From DASVEE01 sp036399695 (GTDB lineage Bacteria; Acidobacteriota; Thermoanaerobaculia; Gp7-AA8): 38,381 nucleotides of DNA. Shown one piece after another: positions 13,471-20,481 of the stretch; positions within the stretch are counted from its first letter, which is position 1, and the number at the start of each line of letters is the position of its first letter. Made by a program: the position numbers and the translations under genes. Below the pieces are notes generated by a model that worked only from the letters and a program-made list of their open reading frames with translations, ran no database searches and was not told the origin of the DNA. The stretch is taken from positions 1 to 38,381 of the forward strand of contig DASWMP010000405.1 of NCBI GenBank assembly GCA_036399695.1, read 5' to 3'.

Positions 13471-15114
13471 ATGCCTTCTGTAAAGTCTAAAGACGAGCTC
13501 GACCACGAAGCACTCCGCGCCCGCCGCAACTGGCTGGACCATCCAGTCATCGGTATGGAATCGGAGTTCAACGTCTGGCTCGATGAAGTCGAGATCAATC
13601 CTGAGCCGTACTGGAAACATCCGAGCGCCTTCATCGACCAGCCCCTCCTCCCGCGCGAGAAAACGTCCCTGCAGTTGCCGACCGGCGGCGCGGTCTACTT
13701 CGACCGCGGCGTGATCGAGGTCGTGACGCCGGTGATCGAGCTCGCGCCCCACTGCACCGCCCGCATGGTCCGCAACCTCTGGGAGCAGATCGGGTACGTC
13801 CGCGATCAGCTCACGAAGTGGGAGAAGAAGAACGGCCACACGGTGCGCCTCAAGGCGTACAGCAGCCATTACAACGTCTCCTACGAGATCCCGAAGTCGA
13901 AGCAGACCAAGCGACGCAACATCCAGAAGCTGGCGCTGCTGCTCGCCTACATCCTGCCGGTGCCGGTGATGCTCGTCGGTGGGAACCGCCGCTCGACCGG
14001 CGTCGGCGTCCGCCCTCGAGGCAACCGCATCGAGATCACGGTCGACTTCACGCCCGATCCGGGCCTGATGGTGGCGACGGCGACGCTGATCGTCGGCATC
14101 GTCCGCTCGACCATGAAGTGGAAGTCGTACGAGCTCTCGGAGCTGGAGAAGCGCCCCATCCCCGTCATCGCCGGTGTCATCCCGGGCAAGCACACGACCC
14201 GCAAGGGCTGGCTGACGAAGGACTTCCATTACCCGCAGAGCCCCTACACGGCCGACGTCAACGAGCCGCTCTGGACGACGCAGTTCGGCGACAAGAAGTC
14301 GCTGCGCGAGATCTCCAAGGAAGTGGCCTGGTATTACCGGAAGCCGATCCGCGAGTTCTCCGATCCCTTCAGCTTCCGGCTGCTGTTCGCCATCCTCGAC
14401 GGCCGCGCGCCGTCGATGCTGGAGCTGGTCGATCGTCCGAGCGCCTATGAAGACGTCGGCCGCCTCTGCAAGTGGGGCATGGTCATCCACGAGCTGAAGA
14501 ACTACGAGTCGGAGATGCGCCTCCTGGAACCGCGCCGCACGTCGTGGAACGACGTCTCCATCGACCAGTTCGTGCTGGCCCGCCAGAAAGCACGGCAGGA
14601 GCAGGAGCGGGAGATGGACAACGTCGCCTCCCCGCAGGAGCAGGGGCTGCGCAGCGCCCTCGACGCCAAGGCCCGCAACGTCTCGCTCCTCGACGAGCCG
14701 GCGCCGCGTAACCTTCGCGGCAAGCGGAGGAAAGCCATCCTCTCCCGCCGCCGCACCGACACGCCCGGCAAGCTGATGCCCCCGCGTCCGACCGAATACG
14801 TCGACCGCCGCGGCGTCTCCCTCGTCGACGACAACGGCCAGACCGCCAAAGAACGCCGCCGCCGCAACGAGCGCCGCCGCCAGAACTACGTCATCCCCTT
14901 CCCCGACCGCCGCCTCACGCGCTCCGCCTACGAGCAGGTCTTCCTCAAGCTCGTCTCGGGGGGCCGCCTCAAAGTCGGCAAGGACCTCTACACCCCCATC
15001 GGCATGAAGGGCTGGTACCACGCCGTCTTCCGCCGCGAGTCCGACGGCACCGAGCGCCTGCTGTCCATCGACCAGTTGCTCAAGAAGATGAACGACTGGA
15101 TCGAAGGACGCTAA
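13471..15114 (+). CDS. Glutamine-synthetase/GCS/Pup-ligase-fold amidoligase, predicted
   Basis: 547 residues. The first 220 resemble the carboxylate-amine ligase fold shared by glutamine synthetase, gamma-glutamylcysteine ligase and Pup ligase/Dop. GMESEF (28-33) matches the G-x-E-x-E metal strand. GGAVYFDRGVIEVVTP (72-87) matches the second strand with its Glu. SSHYNVSYE (131-139) resembles the H-x-N segment of PafA/Dop. RIEITVDFTPDP (186-197) fits a later strand. The second half is Arg/Glu-rich (about 365-480), then a folded-looking C-terminal 80 residues. It probably forms an amide bond using ATP; substrate unknown. I start at the ATG at 13471, since the extension to 13336 would run antisense through the coiled-coil gene. 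Confidence 0.65.
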   Translation: MPSVKSKDELDHEALRARRNWLDHPVIGMESEFNVWLDEVEINPEPYWKHPSAFIDQPLLPREKTSLQLPTGGAVYFDRGVIEVVTPVIELAPHCTARMVRNLWEQIGYVRDQLTKWEKKNGHTVRLKAYSSHYNVSYEIPKSKQTKRRNIQKLALLLAYILPVPVMLVGGNRRSTGVGVRPRGNRIEITVDFTPDPGLMVATATLIVGIVRSTMKWKSYELSELEKRPIPVIAGVIPGKHTTRKGWLTKDFHYPQSPYTADVNEPLWTTQFGDKKSLREISKEVAWYYRKPIREFSDPFSFRLLFAILDGRAPSMLELVDRPSAYEDVGRLCKWGMVIHELKNYESEMRLLEPRRTSWNDVSIDQFVLARQKARQEQEREMDNVASPQEQGLRSALDAKARNVSLLDEPAPRNLRGKRRKAILSRRRTDTPGKLMPPRPTEYVDRRGVSLVDDNGQTAKERRRRNERRRQNYVIPFPDRRLTRSAYEQVFLKLVSGGRLKVGKDLYTPIGMKGWYHAVFRRESDGTERLLSIDQLLKKMNDWIEGR

Positions 15115-15204
15115 CGAGGGTCGTGACGCACGGATCAACCGCGCCGATCTACAAATCAGGGTAGCGTGATCTCTTCATCCGACGCGGACGATGGTCCTCA
15201 GCGT

Positions 15205-15591
15205 TCAGGACGTCGAGACACGCGCGGAAGGGGAGGCGCGCTTCGAGACGGCGGCGACGAGCGCACAGACGGGCAGCCCGATAGCCAGAGCGAGGCCAAG
15301 CGCACCGGCGTTCTCCCACCACGGTGCCGCCAGAGCACCTGGAGCGGCCACCCTGACGACGTAGAGGAAGACGGTCGAGGTCGCAATCGCGAACGCGGCG
15401 AACGCCCAGCTCAAGCGGCGGAGGAACGACGAGGCACGCGTTCCGCGGAGATACACCACCGCCACGACAAACATGACCGCGTACGCAACGAAGATTGCAG
15501 GTCCGCGGGTAGTTGCCCTCACGATTCCGATCAGCGCCGCACCACCGGCTGCTCCGAGGCCCGCCGCGAATCCGAGGTCTCTGCTATTCAT
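15205..15591 (-). CDS. Four-helix membrane protein, candidate immunity partner
   Basis: 128 residues with four hydrophobic segments at about 6-26, 30-48, 60-79 and 95-115, and Arg-rich connecting loops. No family is recognised. The ATG at 15591 is preceded by AGGTGACGG and lies nine bases after the stop of the fulvocin-like gene, so both are surely one transcript. Small multi-span membrane proteins directly behind bacteriocin precursors are often immunity or export factors; that role is inference from position only. The C-terminal tail is Ser/Arg-rich. Confidence 0.7.
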   Translation of the reverse strand: MNSRDLGFAAGLGAAGGAALIGIVRATTRGPAIFVAYAVMFVVAVVYLRGTRASSFLRRLSWAFAAFAIATSTVFLYVVRVAAPGALAAPWWENAGALGLALAIGLPVCALVAAVSKRASPSARVSTS

Positions 15592-15600
15592 CCGTCACCT

Positions 15601-16212
15601 TCATTCGTTGCAGACGCCGGTGCAGTCGTACCGCCAGAAGAATCCACAATCGCTCTGGACGAAGTAACAGATGCCTCCTCCGCAAGTTCCGGAGACGCAC
15701 CAATCCGAAGCTTGCGAGCAGCTGCAGTTTGGTACCGTCGACCGCGCCTCGACGCTCATCCTGCCCACCTTCGTAGTTCCAGGAACGACGTCCTCGTAGG
15801 CCGCGGGGCCGAGCCGGGCGAAGAACTCTGCTGCAAGAGCTCGCGGGAAGGCGAGGCGAACCTGCTCCTCGAGTTGTACGAAGCCGCGCTGCAGCTCACC
15901 GTCGATCGCGTTGGAAAAGGCTGTCTCGGAGAGCAGCAGCGCCGCTGCCGTAATGAGATCGCGCTGTCGCTGGTCGAGCTCGACGTGTTGCGCGGCGAAT
16001 CGCCGGAGTTGCAGGCGCCAGAGAGCGGCCTTCATTTCCGGCGCCAGATTCCGGTAGACCGCCTTACGCGCACTGACGTCGTGCGCGGAAACAACGCTGT
16101 AAATGGCTTCAGCGTCAGTATCTGCAGGAGTCAGAGAACCGCCAAACGCATCGTGGGGCAGAGAAATCGATAAAACCGCGGCCACAATCACCAGCGCCTT
16201 ACAGTAACGCAT
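15601..16212 (-). CDS. Fulvocin-C-like cysteine-rich bacteriocin precursor
   Basis: 203 residues: a signal peptide (RYCKALVIVAAVLSISLP, about 2-25), a helical region of about 130 residues, and a C-terminal Cys-rich part of 42 residues (encoded by 15604-15729). That part starts NCSCSQASDWC and holds eight cysteines, enough for four disulfides. NCSCS-x-ASD-x-C matches the start of fulvocin C, a disulfide-rich bacteriocin of Myxococcus fulvus, and proteins annotated as fulvocin-C-related have this layout. It is probably exported and cleaved before the Cys-rich part. The start at 16212 has AGGAAC upstream and places the signal peptide at the N-terminus; an extension to 16281 would bury it. A membrane protein follows. 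Confidence 0.72.
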   Translation of the reverse strand: MRYCKALVIVAAVLSISLPHDAFGGSLTPADTDAEAIYSVVSAHDVSARKAVYRNLAPEMKAALWRLQLRRFAAQHVELDQRQRDLITAAALLLSETAFSNAIDGELQRGFVQLEEQVRLAFPRALAAEFFARLGPAAYEDVVPGTTKVGRMSVEARSTVPNCSCSQASDWCVSGTCGGGICYFVQSDCGFFWRYDCTGVCNE

Positions 16213-16289
16213 TAGTTCCTGCTTTCCGTACGCCAAATCGTACCATCGCCGATGGCTCGCGTACAGCGGTGCAGACACCATCGGGGGGC

Positions 16290-16308
16290 GCAGATCTCCG
16301 AGATCTGC
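16290..16308 (-). terminator. Candidate terminator hairpin between adenosyltransferase and fulvocin-like gene
   Basis: GCAGATCT and AGATCTGC form a perfect 8-bp stem with a three-base loop, about 28 bases past the adenosyltransferase stop. No T-run follows on the minus strand, so it may be only an attenuator or a palindromic site. Confidence 0.35.
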
Positions 16309-16335
16309 TGGCCGTCTCTCCGAGATCAGTGCCCC

Positions 16336-16869
16336 TTACCGCGACCAGGGCACATCGGCCACGCCGGCCCGCCCGTTCGCGAACCGGGCGGCCACGAAGA
16401 GCCAGTCGGACAGGCGGTTCAGGTAGGCCACCGACGACTCCGTCGCCGGGGACTCGTCGTGCAGCCCCACGACCAGCCGCTCGGCGCGGCGGCAGACGGT
16501 ACGGGCCACGTGCAGGTGGGCCGCGGGGAGGGTTCCCCCGGGGAGGATGAACGTGCGCAGGGGCTCGAGCTCGGATTCCATCGTGTCGATGGAGTGCTCC
16601 AGCTCTTCGATGCGCGCCAGCTCGACGCCGGGGAAGCGGCTCAGGCCGGGGGAGGCGAGGTGGGCGCCGATCTCGAAGAGGTCTGTCTGGGCCTGGTGGA
16701 GCAGGGGGTCGACGGGGGAGTCGGGCCAGGCGGCGCGGACGACGCCGAGGAAGGAGTTGAGCTCGTCGATCGTGCCGTAGGCTTCGATGCGCGGGTCGTT
16801 CTTCGGGACACGGGTGCCGCCGAAGAGACCTGTTTCTCCCTTGTCGCCGGTGCGGGTGTAGATCTTCAA
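16336..16869 (-). CDS. Cob(I)yrinic acid a,c-diamide adenosyltransferase, PduO type
   Basis: A 177-residue ATP:cob(I)alamin adenosyltransferase that makes adenosylcobalamin. The N-terminal TRTGDKGETGLFGGTR is the ATP-binding signature. VCRRAER and YLNRLSDWLF are the conserved helices of the PduO/MMAB family. Full length for the trimeric bacterial enzyme. It follows the response-regulator gene by 10 bases and is likely cotranscribed with it. No cobalamin synthesis or B12-dependent mutase gene is nearby, so it probably serves salvage for enzymes encoded elsewhere. Confidence 0.93.
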   Translation of the reverse strand: MKIYTRTGDKGETGLFGGTRVPKNDPRIEAYGTIDELNSFLGVVRAAWPDSPVDPLLHQAQTDLFEIGAHLASPGLSRFPGVELARIEELEHSIDTMESELEPLRTFILPGGTLPAAHLHVARTVCRRAERLVVGLHDESPATESSVAYLNRLSDWLFVAARFANGRAGVADVPWSR

Positions 16870-16879
16870 GGGCCTGGGC

Positions 16880-19150
16880 TTACGCTTCGGTTTCGAGTTC
16901 GCGGATCCGTTCCTTCACGACCATCTCGGCGAGATCGGGGATGACTTCCCAGGCGATGTCGCGGACGGCCTTGTCGGAGAGGAGTTGGACGACGCGGAGG
17001 GCGATGCGCTCGATCTGTTCCTCTGAAAGCTCGCCTGGCGACGAGGACAGCTCGCCTGGCGACGAGGAGACCTCGCTCGAAGCCGGCGCGGAGGCAGCCG
17101 GCGTGTAGAACGACGCCGCAGCCGCGGCGGCCGGCTCTTCGGCTTCCGGTTCCGGCTCGTACGAGGGGACATTCGGCTCCGGCTCCGGCGCGCTCACCGC
17201 CGCCGGCGACCAGACAGGCTCGGACGGCTGACCCAGCGGCGCTTCCTCGGCGGCGTCGAACGACGACGACGGCGGTTCCGCTTCCGCGGAGGGCATGGAG
17301 AAGGGCGTTTCCTCGGCGTGCAGCGAGTCGGAGAACGGCGAGGCCGGGACGGTCGTGAAGCTTTCGTTGGACGACGGGACTTCGATGGAGCTCGTGTCGG
17401 CGGTCGGCGACCAGGAAGGAGCGGAGGTCAGCGGTTCGGGCTCCGGCTCGCCCCACGGCGCGGCCGGGGCGGGCTCGTCCCAGGCGGCCGTTTCCTGCGG
17501 CTCCGGCTGCGGCGACTCCGGCTCTCCCCAGGCGGGGGCGTCGGGCTGCGGCGCCGGCTCGTCGTTCCACGAAGACGTGGTGGCCGGCTCTTCGGGCATG
17601 GCCCAGGCCGGAGTGGAGGCGGATGGTTCGTCCCAGGCGGACGCCGCAGCGGGGGCCGGGGCGTCCCACGGATTCTCCGGAGAGGGGGCGTTGTCCGCTG
17701 TCTGTTGTCCGTTGTCCGCGGCGTCGAAATCGGCCGAGGCGTTGAAATCGGGCGTCGAAGCACCGAAGTCAGCGCTCGAGGTGCCGAAACCGGAGCCGGA
17801 GCTGGTGTAGTCGGGCTGGGCGGAGGAGGCCTGCTGCAGCTCCTCGAAGCTCATGCGGGGGAAAGCCTGAGTCTCGCCGCCGGCGAAGGCGGAGGGTTCC
17901 GGTTCGGTCGCGGGCTCATCCCAGGGGGACGGCGCGGGAGTGACGTGCAGCGGCTCCGGCGAGGAGGCCTGCGGGACGTCATCGAACGAAAGCTTCTGGA
18001 AGGCGCGGGTCTCGCCGGCGAGCTCCTGCTGCTCGTCCCAGGGGGAGGGCTCTGCCACGGGAGGGGCGAAGGACTCCGGTGCCGGTGCGGGTGCGGCCAG
18101 GTCCTCGAAGGAGGGCTTCTGGAAGGCACGGGTCTCGTCGCCGAAGTTGCTGCCCTGGTCGTCCCAGGGGGACGGCTCCGCCGCTGGCGCGGAGTAGGGG
18201 GTGGCGGCCGGGTAGTCAGTGTCGGGCGTCGAGAAGGCATCGCCGGACGAGAGCGGCTCCGGTTCCGGCTGCGACTGCTGCATCTCCTCGAACGAGAGCT
18301 TCTGGAAGGCGCGGGTCTCGCCGCCGAAGGCCGGCTGCTCGTCCCAGGGGGACGGCTCCGGCGCCGGTGGCGGTTCCGGAGTGGCCCACTCCGGCATGGC
18401 CGGCGTCGAGGGCTGCGACGCCTGCTGGAAGTCGTCGAACGACATCTTCGGGAAAGCGCGCGTCTCGCCGCCGAAGGCGGCCTCGTCGGAGCCGCCGAAC
18501 GCGGGCTGCGAGTCGAACGGCATCTCGGTGGTGCGGTCGGGCGTCGGAGCGGCGCTGAAGATGTCGGCGTTGTGCGCGAACGGCTCGGCGGCGGGAGCGG
18601 GGGCGAAGCCGGCGTCCTGCGGCGCGAAGCCACCGGATTGCGTGGAGAAGCCGCCGCTCTGCGGGGGGAAGCCACCGAAGGGCGATTCCGTCGTCGAGGT
18701 CGGCACCGTCTCGTCCATCCAGGGGGAGGGCTCAGCGGCGGGAGGCTCCGGCGCGGCCGCGGGTGCCGGAGCGGCAGCCTGGGCAGCGGAGATCAGCTCT
18801 TCGACGCGGTGGATCAGGCTCTGCGATTCGAACGGCTTCGTGACGACGGCATCGCAACCGGCTTTCTCGGCGCGATCGGGGTCGAACGGCTCGAACGTGC
18901 CGGTCAGCAGGACCACCGGGATGTTGCGGAACTCGGGATGGGACTTCACGAACTCGCAGACTTCGTAGCCGTTCTTCTCCGGCATGATGATGTCGGAGAG
19001 GATGATGTCGGGCCGCATCTCGCCGAGCTTGGCGATCGCTTTGGCACCGTTGTTGACGGCCGTCACCTCATAGTCGCCGTCCGAAAACGTGAGCTCGACG
19101 ACCTTCTGAATGGTGATGCTATCGTCCGCGAGGAGGATCTTTTTCGGCAT
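16880..19150 (-). CDS. Response regulator with long disordered repeat region and PopZ-like C-terminus
   Basis: 756 residues. Residues 1-125 are a CheY-like receiver: D9-D10, phospho-acceptor D53 in LSDIIMP, T83 and K105. Residues about 130-700 are Pro/Glu/Ala/Ser-rich and surely disordered. They contain five copies of a G-x-ETRAF-x-K-x-SFEE motif, often followed by QQ and usually near EPSPWDE (DNA about 18427-18476, 18281-18329, 18101-18146, 17973-18019, 17832-17884). The last about 45 residues form amphipathic helices (EEQIERIALRVVQLL, then EVIPDLAEMVVKERIRELE). This arrangement recalls the C-terminal oligomerisation region of PopZ (DUF2497) and similar tails in other receiver proteins. It probably acts as a phosphorylation-controlled scaffold. 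The ATG at 19150 gives the MPKKILLADDS start. Confidence 0.8.
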   Translation of the reverse strand: MPKKILLADDSITIQKVVELTFSDGDYEVTAVNNGAKAIAKLGEMRPDIILSDIIMPEKNGYEVCEFVKSHPEFRNIPVVLLTGTFEPFDPDRAEKAGCDAVVTKPFESQSLIHRVEELISAAQAAAPAPAAAPEPPAAEPSPWMDETVPTSTTESPFGGFPPQSGGFSTQSGGFAPQDAGFAPAPAAEPFAHNADIFSAAPTPDRTTEMPFDSQPAFGGSDEAAFGGETRAFPKMSFDDFQQASQPSTPAMPEWATPEPPPAPEPSPWDEQPAFGGETRAFQKLSFEEMQQSQPEPEPLSSGDAFSTPDTDYPAATPYSAPAAEPSPWDDQGSNFGDETRAFQKPSFEDLAAPAPAPESFAPPVAEPSPWDEQQELAGETRAFQKLSFDDVPQASSPEPLHVTPAPSPWDEPATEPEPSAFAGGETQAFPRMSFEELQQASSAQPDYTSSGSGFGTSSADFGASTPDFNASADFDAADNGQQTADNAPSPENPWDAPAPAAASAWDEPSASTPAWAMPEEPATTSSWNDEPAPQPDAPAWGEPESPQPEPQETAAWDEPAPAAPWGEPEPEPLTSAPSWSPTADTSSIEVPSSNESFTTVPASPFSDSLHAEETPFSMPSAEAEPPSSSFDAAEEAPLGQPSEPVWSPAAVSAPEPEPNVPSYEPEPEAEEPAAAAAASFYTPAASAPASSEVSSSPGELSSSPGELSEEQIERIALRVVQLLSDKAVRDIAWEVIPDLAEMVVKERIRELETEA

Positions 19151-19215
19151 GAAGTACGCTCCGCAGGTTTCGAGCAACCTACCACGTCAAGTTGCGGCGG
19201 ACAAGAGAATTACGC

Positions 19216-19884
19216 GTGACTGAGACCTTCCTGATCTTCGGCCATCGGGGCAGTCCGAAACGCTTTCCGGAGAACACTCTGGCAGCGTTCGAAGGAGCCC
19301 TGGCGGAGGGGGCTGACGGCTTCGAAACCGACCTCCGGCTCCTCTCCGACCGCACTGCCGTCCTCTACCATGACGACGAGCTGGACGACCATGACATCGA
19401 GTCGCTGAGCTTCACCCAGCTCTACGAACGGAAGCAGCTCGTCCAGCGCCTCGACGACCTCGCCACCTTCTCCGGCCGCGCCCGCATGATCCTGGAGGTG
19501 AAGCGCAGCAAGTGGGAAGAGGTGCTGCTGACGCACGTCGGCCTCTGGCCGGACGCCGTGATCGCCTCGTTCGACCACGCCGCCATCGCCGAGCTCGCCC
19601 GCCGCAAGTGCACCCTGCCGCTGGGCATCACCTTCCACGGTTATCTGGTGGACCCCGGCCCCTACGCGGCCAGACTGGGCGCCACCTGGGCCTTCCCGAA
19701 CTACCACTTCGTGGACGAAGAGATGATCCGCTCGTTCCACGATGAAGGGATCAAGGTGGTGCCCTGGACCGCGAACCGGGTGCGGGAGTGGGAGCGGCTC
19801 CGCGAGGTGGGCTGCGATGGGGTGATTACGGATTTGCCGGGGGAGGCGGTGGCGTGGCGGGGTGGGGCGGGGGGAGAGGCTTGA
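19216..19884 (+). CDS. Glycerophosphodiester phosphodiesterase
   Basis: 222 residues, TIM-barrel GDPD family, hydrolysing glycerophosphodiesters from phospholipid turnover to sn-glycerol-3-phosphate and an alcohol. GHRGSPKRFPENT carries the H-R-G and P-E-N-T motifs near the N-terminus. FETDLRLLSDRTAVLYHDD carries the metal-binding E-x-D and the second catalytic His. DGVITDLP is the closing strand. No signal peptide is seen, so it should be cytoplasmic. I prefer the GTG at 19216 over the TTG at 19192, because homology begins only at FLIFGHRG. It is divergent from the response regulator, with a 65-base shared upstream region. Confidence 0.9.
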   Translation: MTETFLIFGHRGSPKRFPENTLAAFEGALAEGADGFETDLRLLSDRTAVLYHDDELDDHDIESLSFTQLYERKQLVQRLDDLATFSGRARMILEVKRSKWEEVLLTHVGLWPDAVIASFDHAAIAELARRKCTLPLGITFHGYLVDPGPYAARLGATWAFPNYHFVDEEMIRSFHDEGIKVVPWTANRVREWERLREVGCDGVITDLPGEAVAWRGGAGGEA

Positions 19885-20151
19885 ATGCAGAACGCGGAAT
19901 GCAGAACGCAGGTGGAGAGGCTTGAACGCAGAACGCAGGTGGAGAGGCTTGAACGCAGAACGCAGAACGCAGAACGATGAATGAAGAAAGGCAAATGTTG
20001 AATGCTCAATGTTGAATGTTGAATGAGGGCGACGCCCGAGCGCTCCCCCGGGCACTCCATTCACCATTCAACATTGAACATTGCTCTCCGTCCCCCTTTC
20101 ATCATTCTGCGTTCTGCGTTCTGCGTTCTGCGTTCTGCGTTCTGCATTCAG
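19883..20151. repeat. Composite inverted repeat of GCAGAAC and TTGAATG units
   Basis: The left arm has GAATGCAGAACGC units and two copies of a segment with AACGCAGGTGGAGAGGCTTG, then ATGTTGAATG units (to about 20024). The right arm has CATTCAACATTG units (about 20060-20085) and five GCGTTCTGC-type units (20103-20151). The two simple-repeat types appear in mirror order, giving nested stems around a GC-rich loop near 20025-20060. It is a longer example of the architecture seen in the GGTTGTTGG elements. Confidence 0.8.
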
Positions 20152-20265
20152 CTTCTCCCCCTCCAACGCCACCGCCCCCACCCCAACTCAACATTTCCCT
20201 CCCCCCGCCCTCCCCTGCTAGACTACCCCGCTCACAGCAATTGAGCACCGGGAGGGGGAGCGGAC
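19885..20265. other. Gene-free stretch with a large inverted repeat
   Basis: 381 bases between the phosphodiesterase and the DUF4177 gene. Most of it is the composite palindrome at 19883-20151. The remainder (20152-20218) is pyrimidine-rich. A promoter-like TGCTAGACT and a strong ribosome-binding site then precede the next gene. Confidence 0.75.
20219..20224 (+). promoter_or_regulatory. Candidate extended -10 box for DUF4177-gpmI
   Basis: TAGACT preceded by TG-C (TGCTAGACT) fits an extended -10. It lies 41 bases before the ATG at 20266. Confidence 0.35.
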
Positions 20266-20463
20266 ATGAAGACCTGGGAATACAAGATCATCAACGTCCG
20301 GTCGGAGAATTACTCGATGGATCCGCGTCGCGCGGAAGAGCTCAACAGGCTCGGCGACGATGGGTGGGAGTTGGTCAGCATCACCTCGATCAACTTCAAA
20401 ACCGGTGCGACCGACCACATCGGCATGGTCTTCAAGCGGGAGAAGCAGCACGCTAGCGCGTGA
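20266..20463 (+). CDS. DUF4177 small protein
   Basis: 65 residues matching the DUF4177 pattern: WEYKIINV at the start, then a long helix with EELNRLGDDGWELVSI, then a strand with the conserved FKRE end. Function of the family is unknown. A strong GGGAGGGGGAG ribosome-binding site precedes the ATG. The gpmI gene starts 18 bases after its stop, so it probably shares that transcript. Confidence 0.85.
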   Translation: MKTWEYKIINVRSENYSMDPRRAEELNRLGDDGWELVSITSINFKTGATDHIGMVFKREKQHASA

Positions 20464-20481
20464 TATGTTTCGCCGCCGCAT

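Noticed and set aside
15166..16173. 335-codon plus-strand open frame
   Set aside because: It is antisense to the fulvocin-like precursor and its membrane partner, which have proper ribosome-binding sites, a signal peptide and transmembrane segments.
17318..19219. 633-codon plus-strand open frame
   Set aside because: It is antisense to the response regulator. GC-rich codons make long antisense frames, and its Gly/Arg-rich translation has no domain.
19883..20151. Vector, adapter or assembly artefact
   Set aside because: The simple repeats occur in both orientations as a stem, and the same architecture with other sequences occurs at six or more junctions. It is therefore more likely genomic, though read support was not available.
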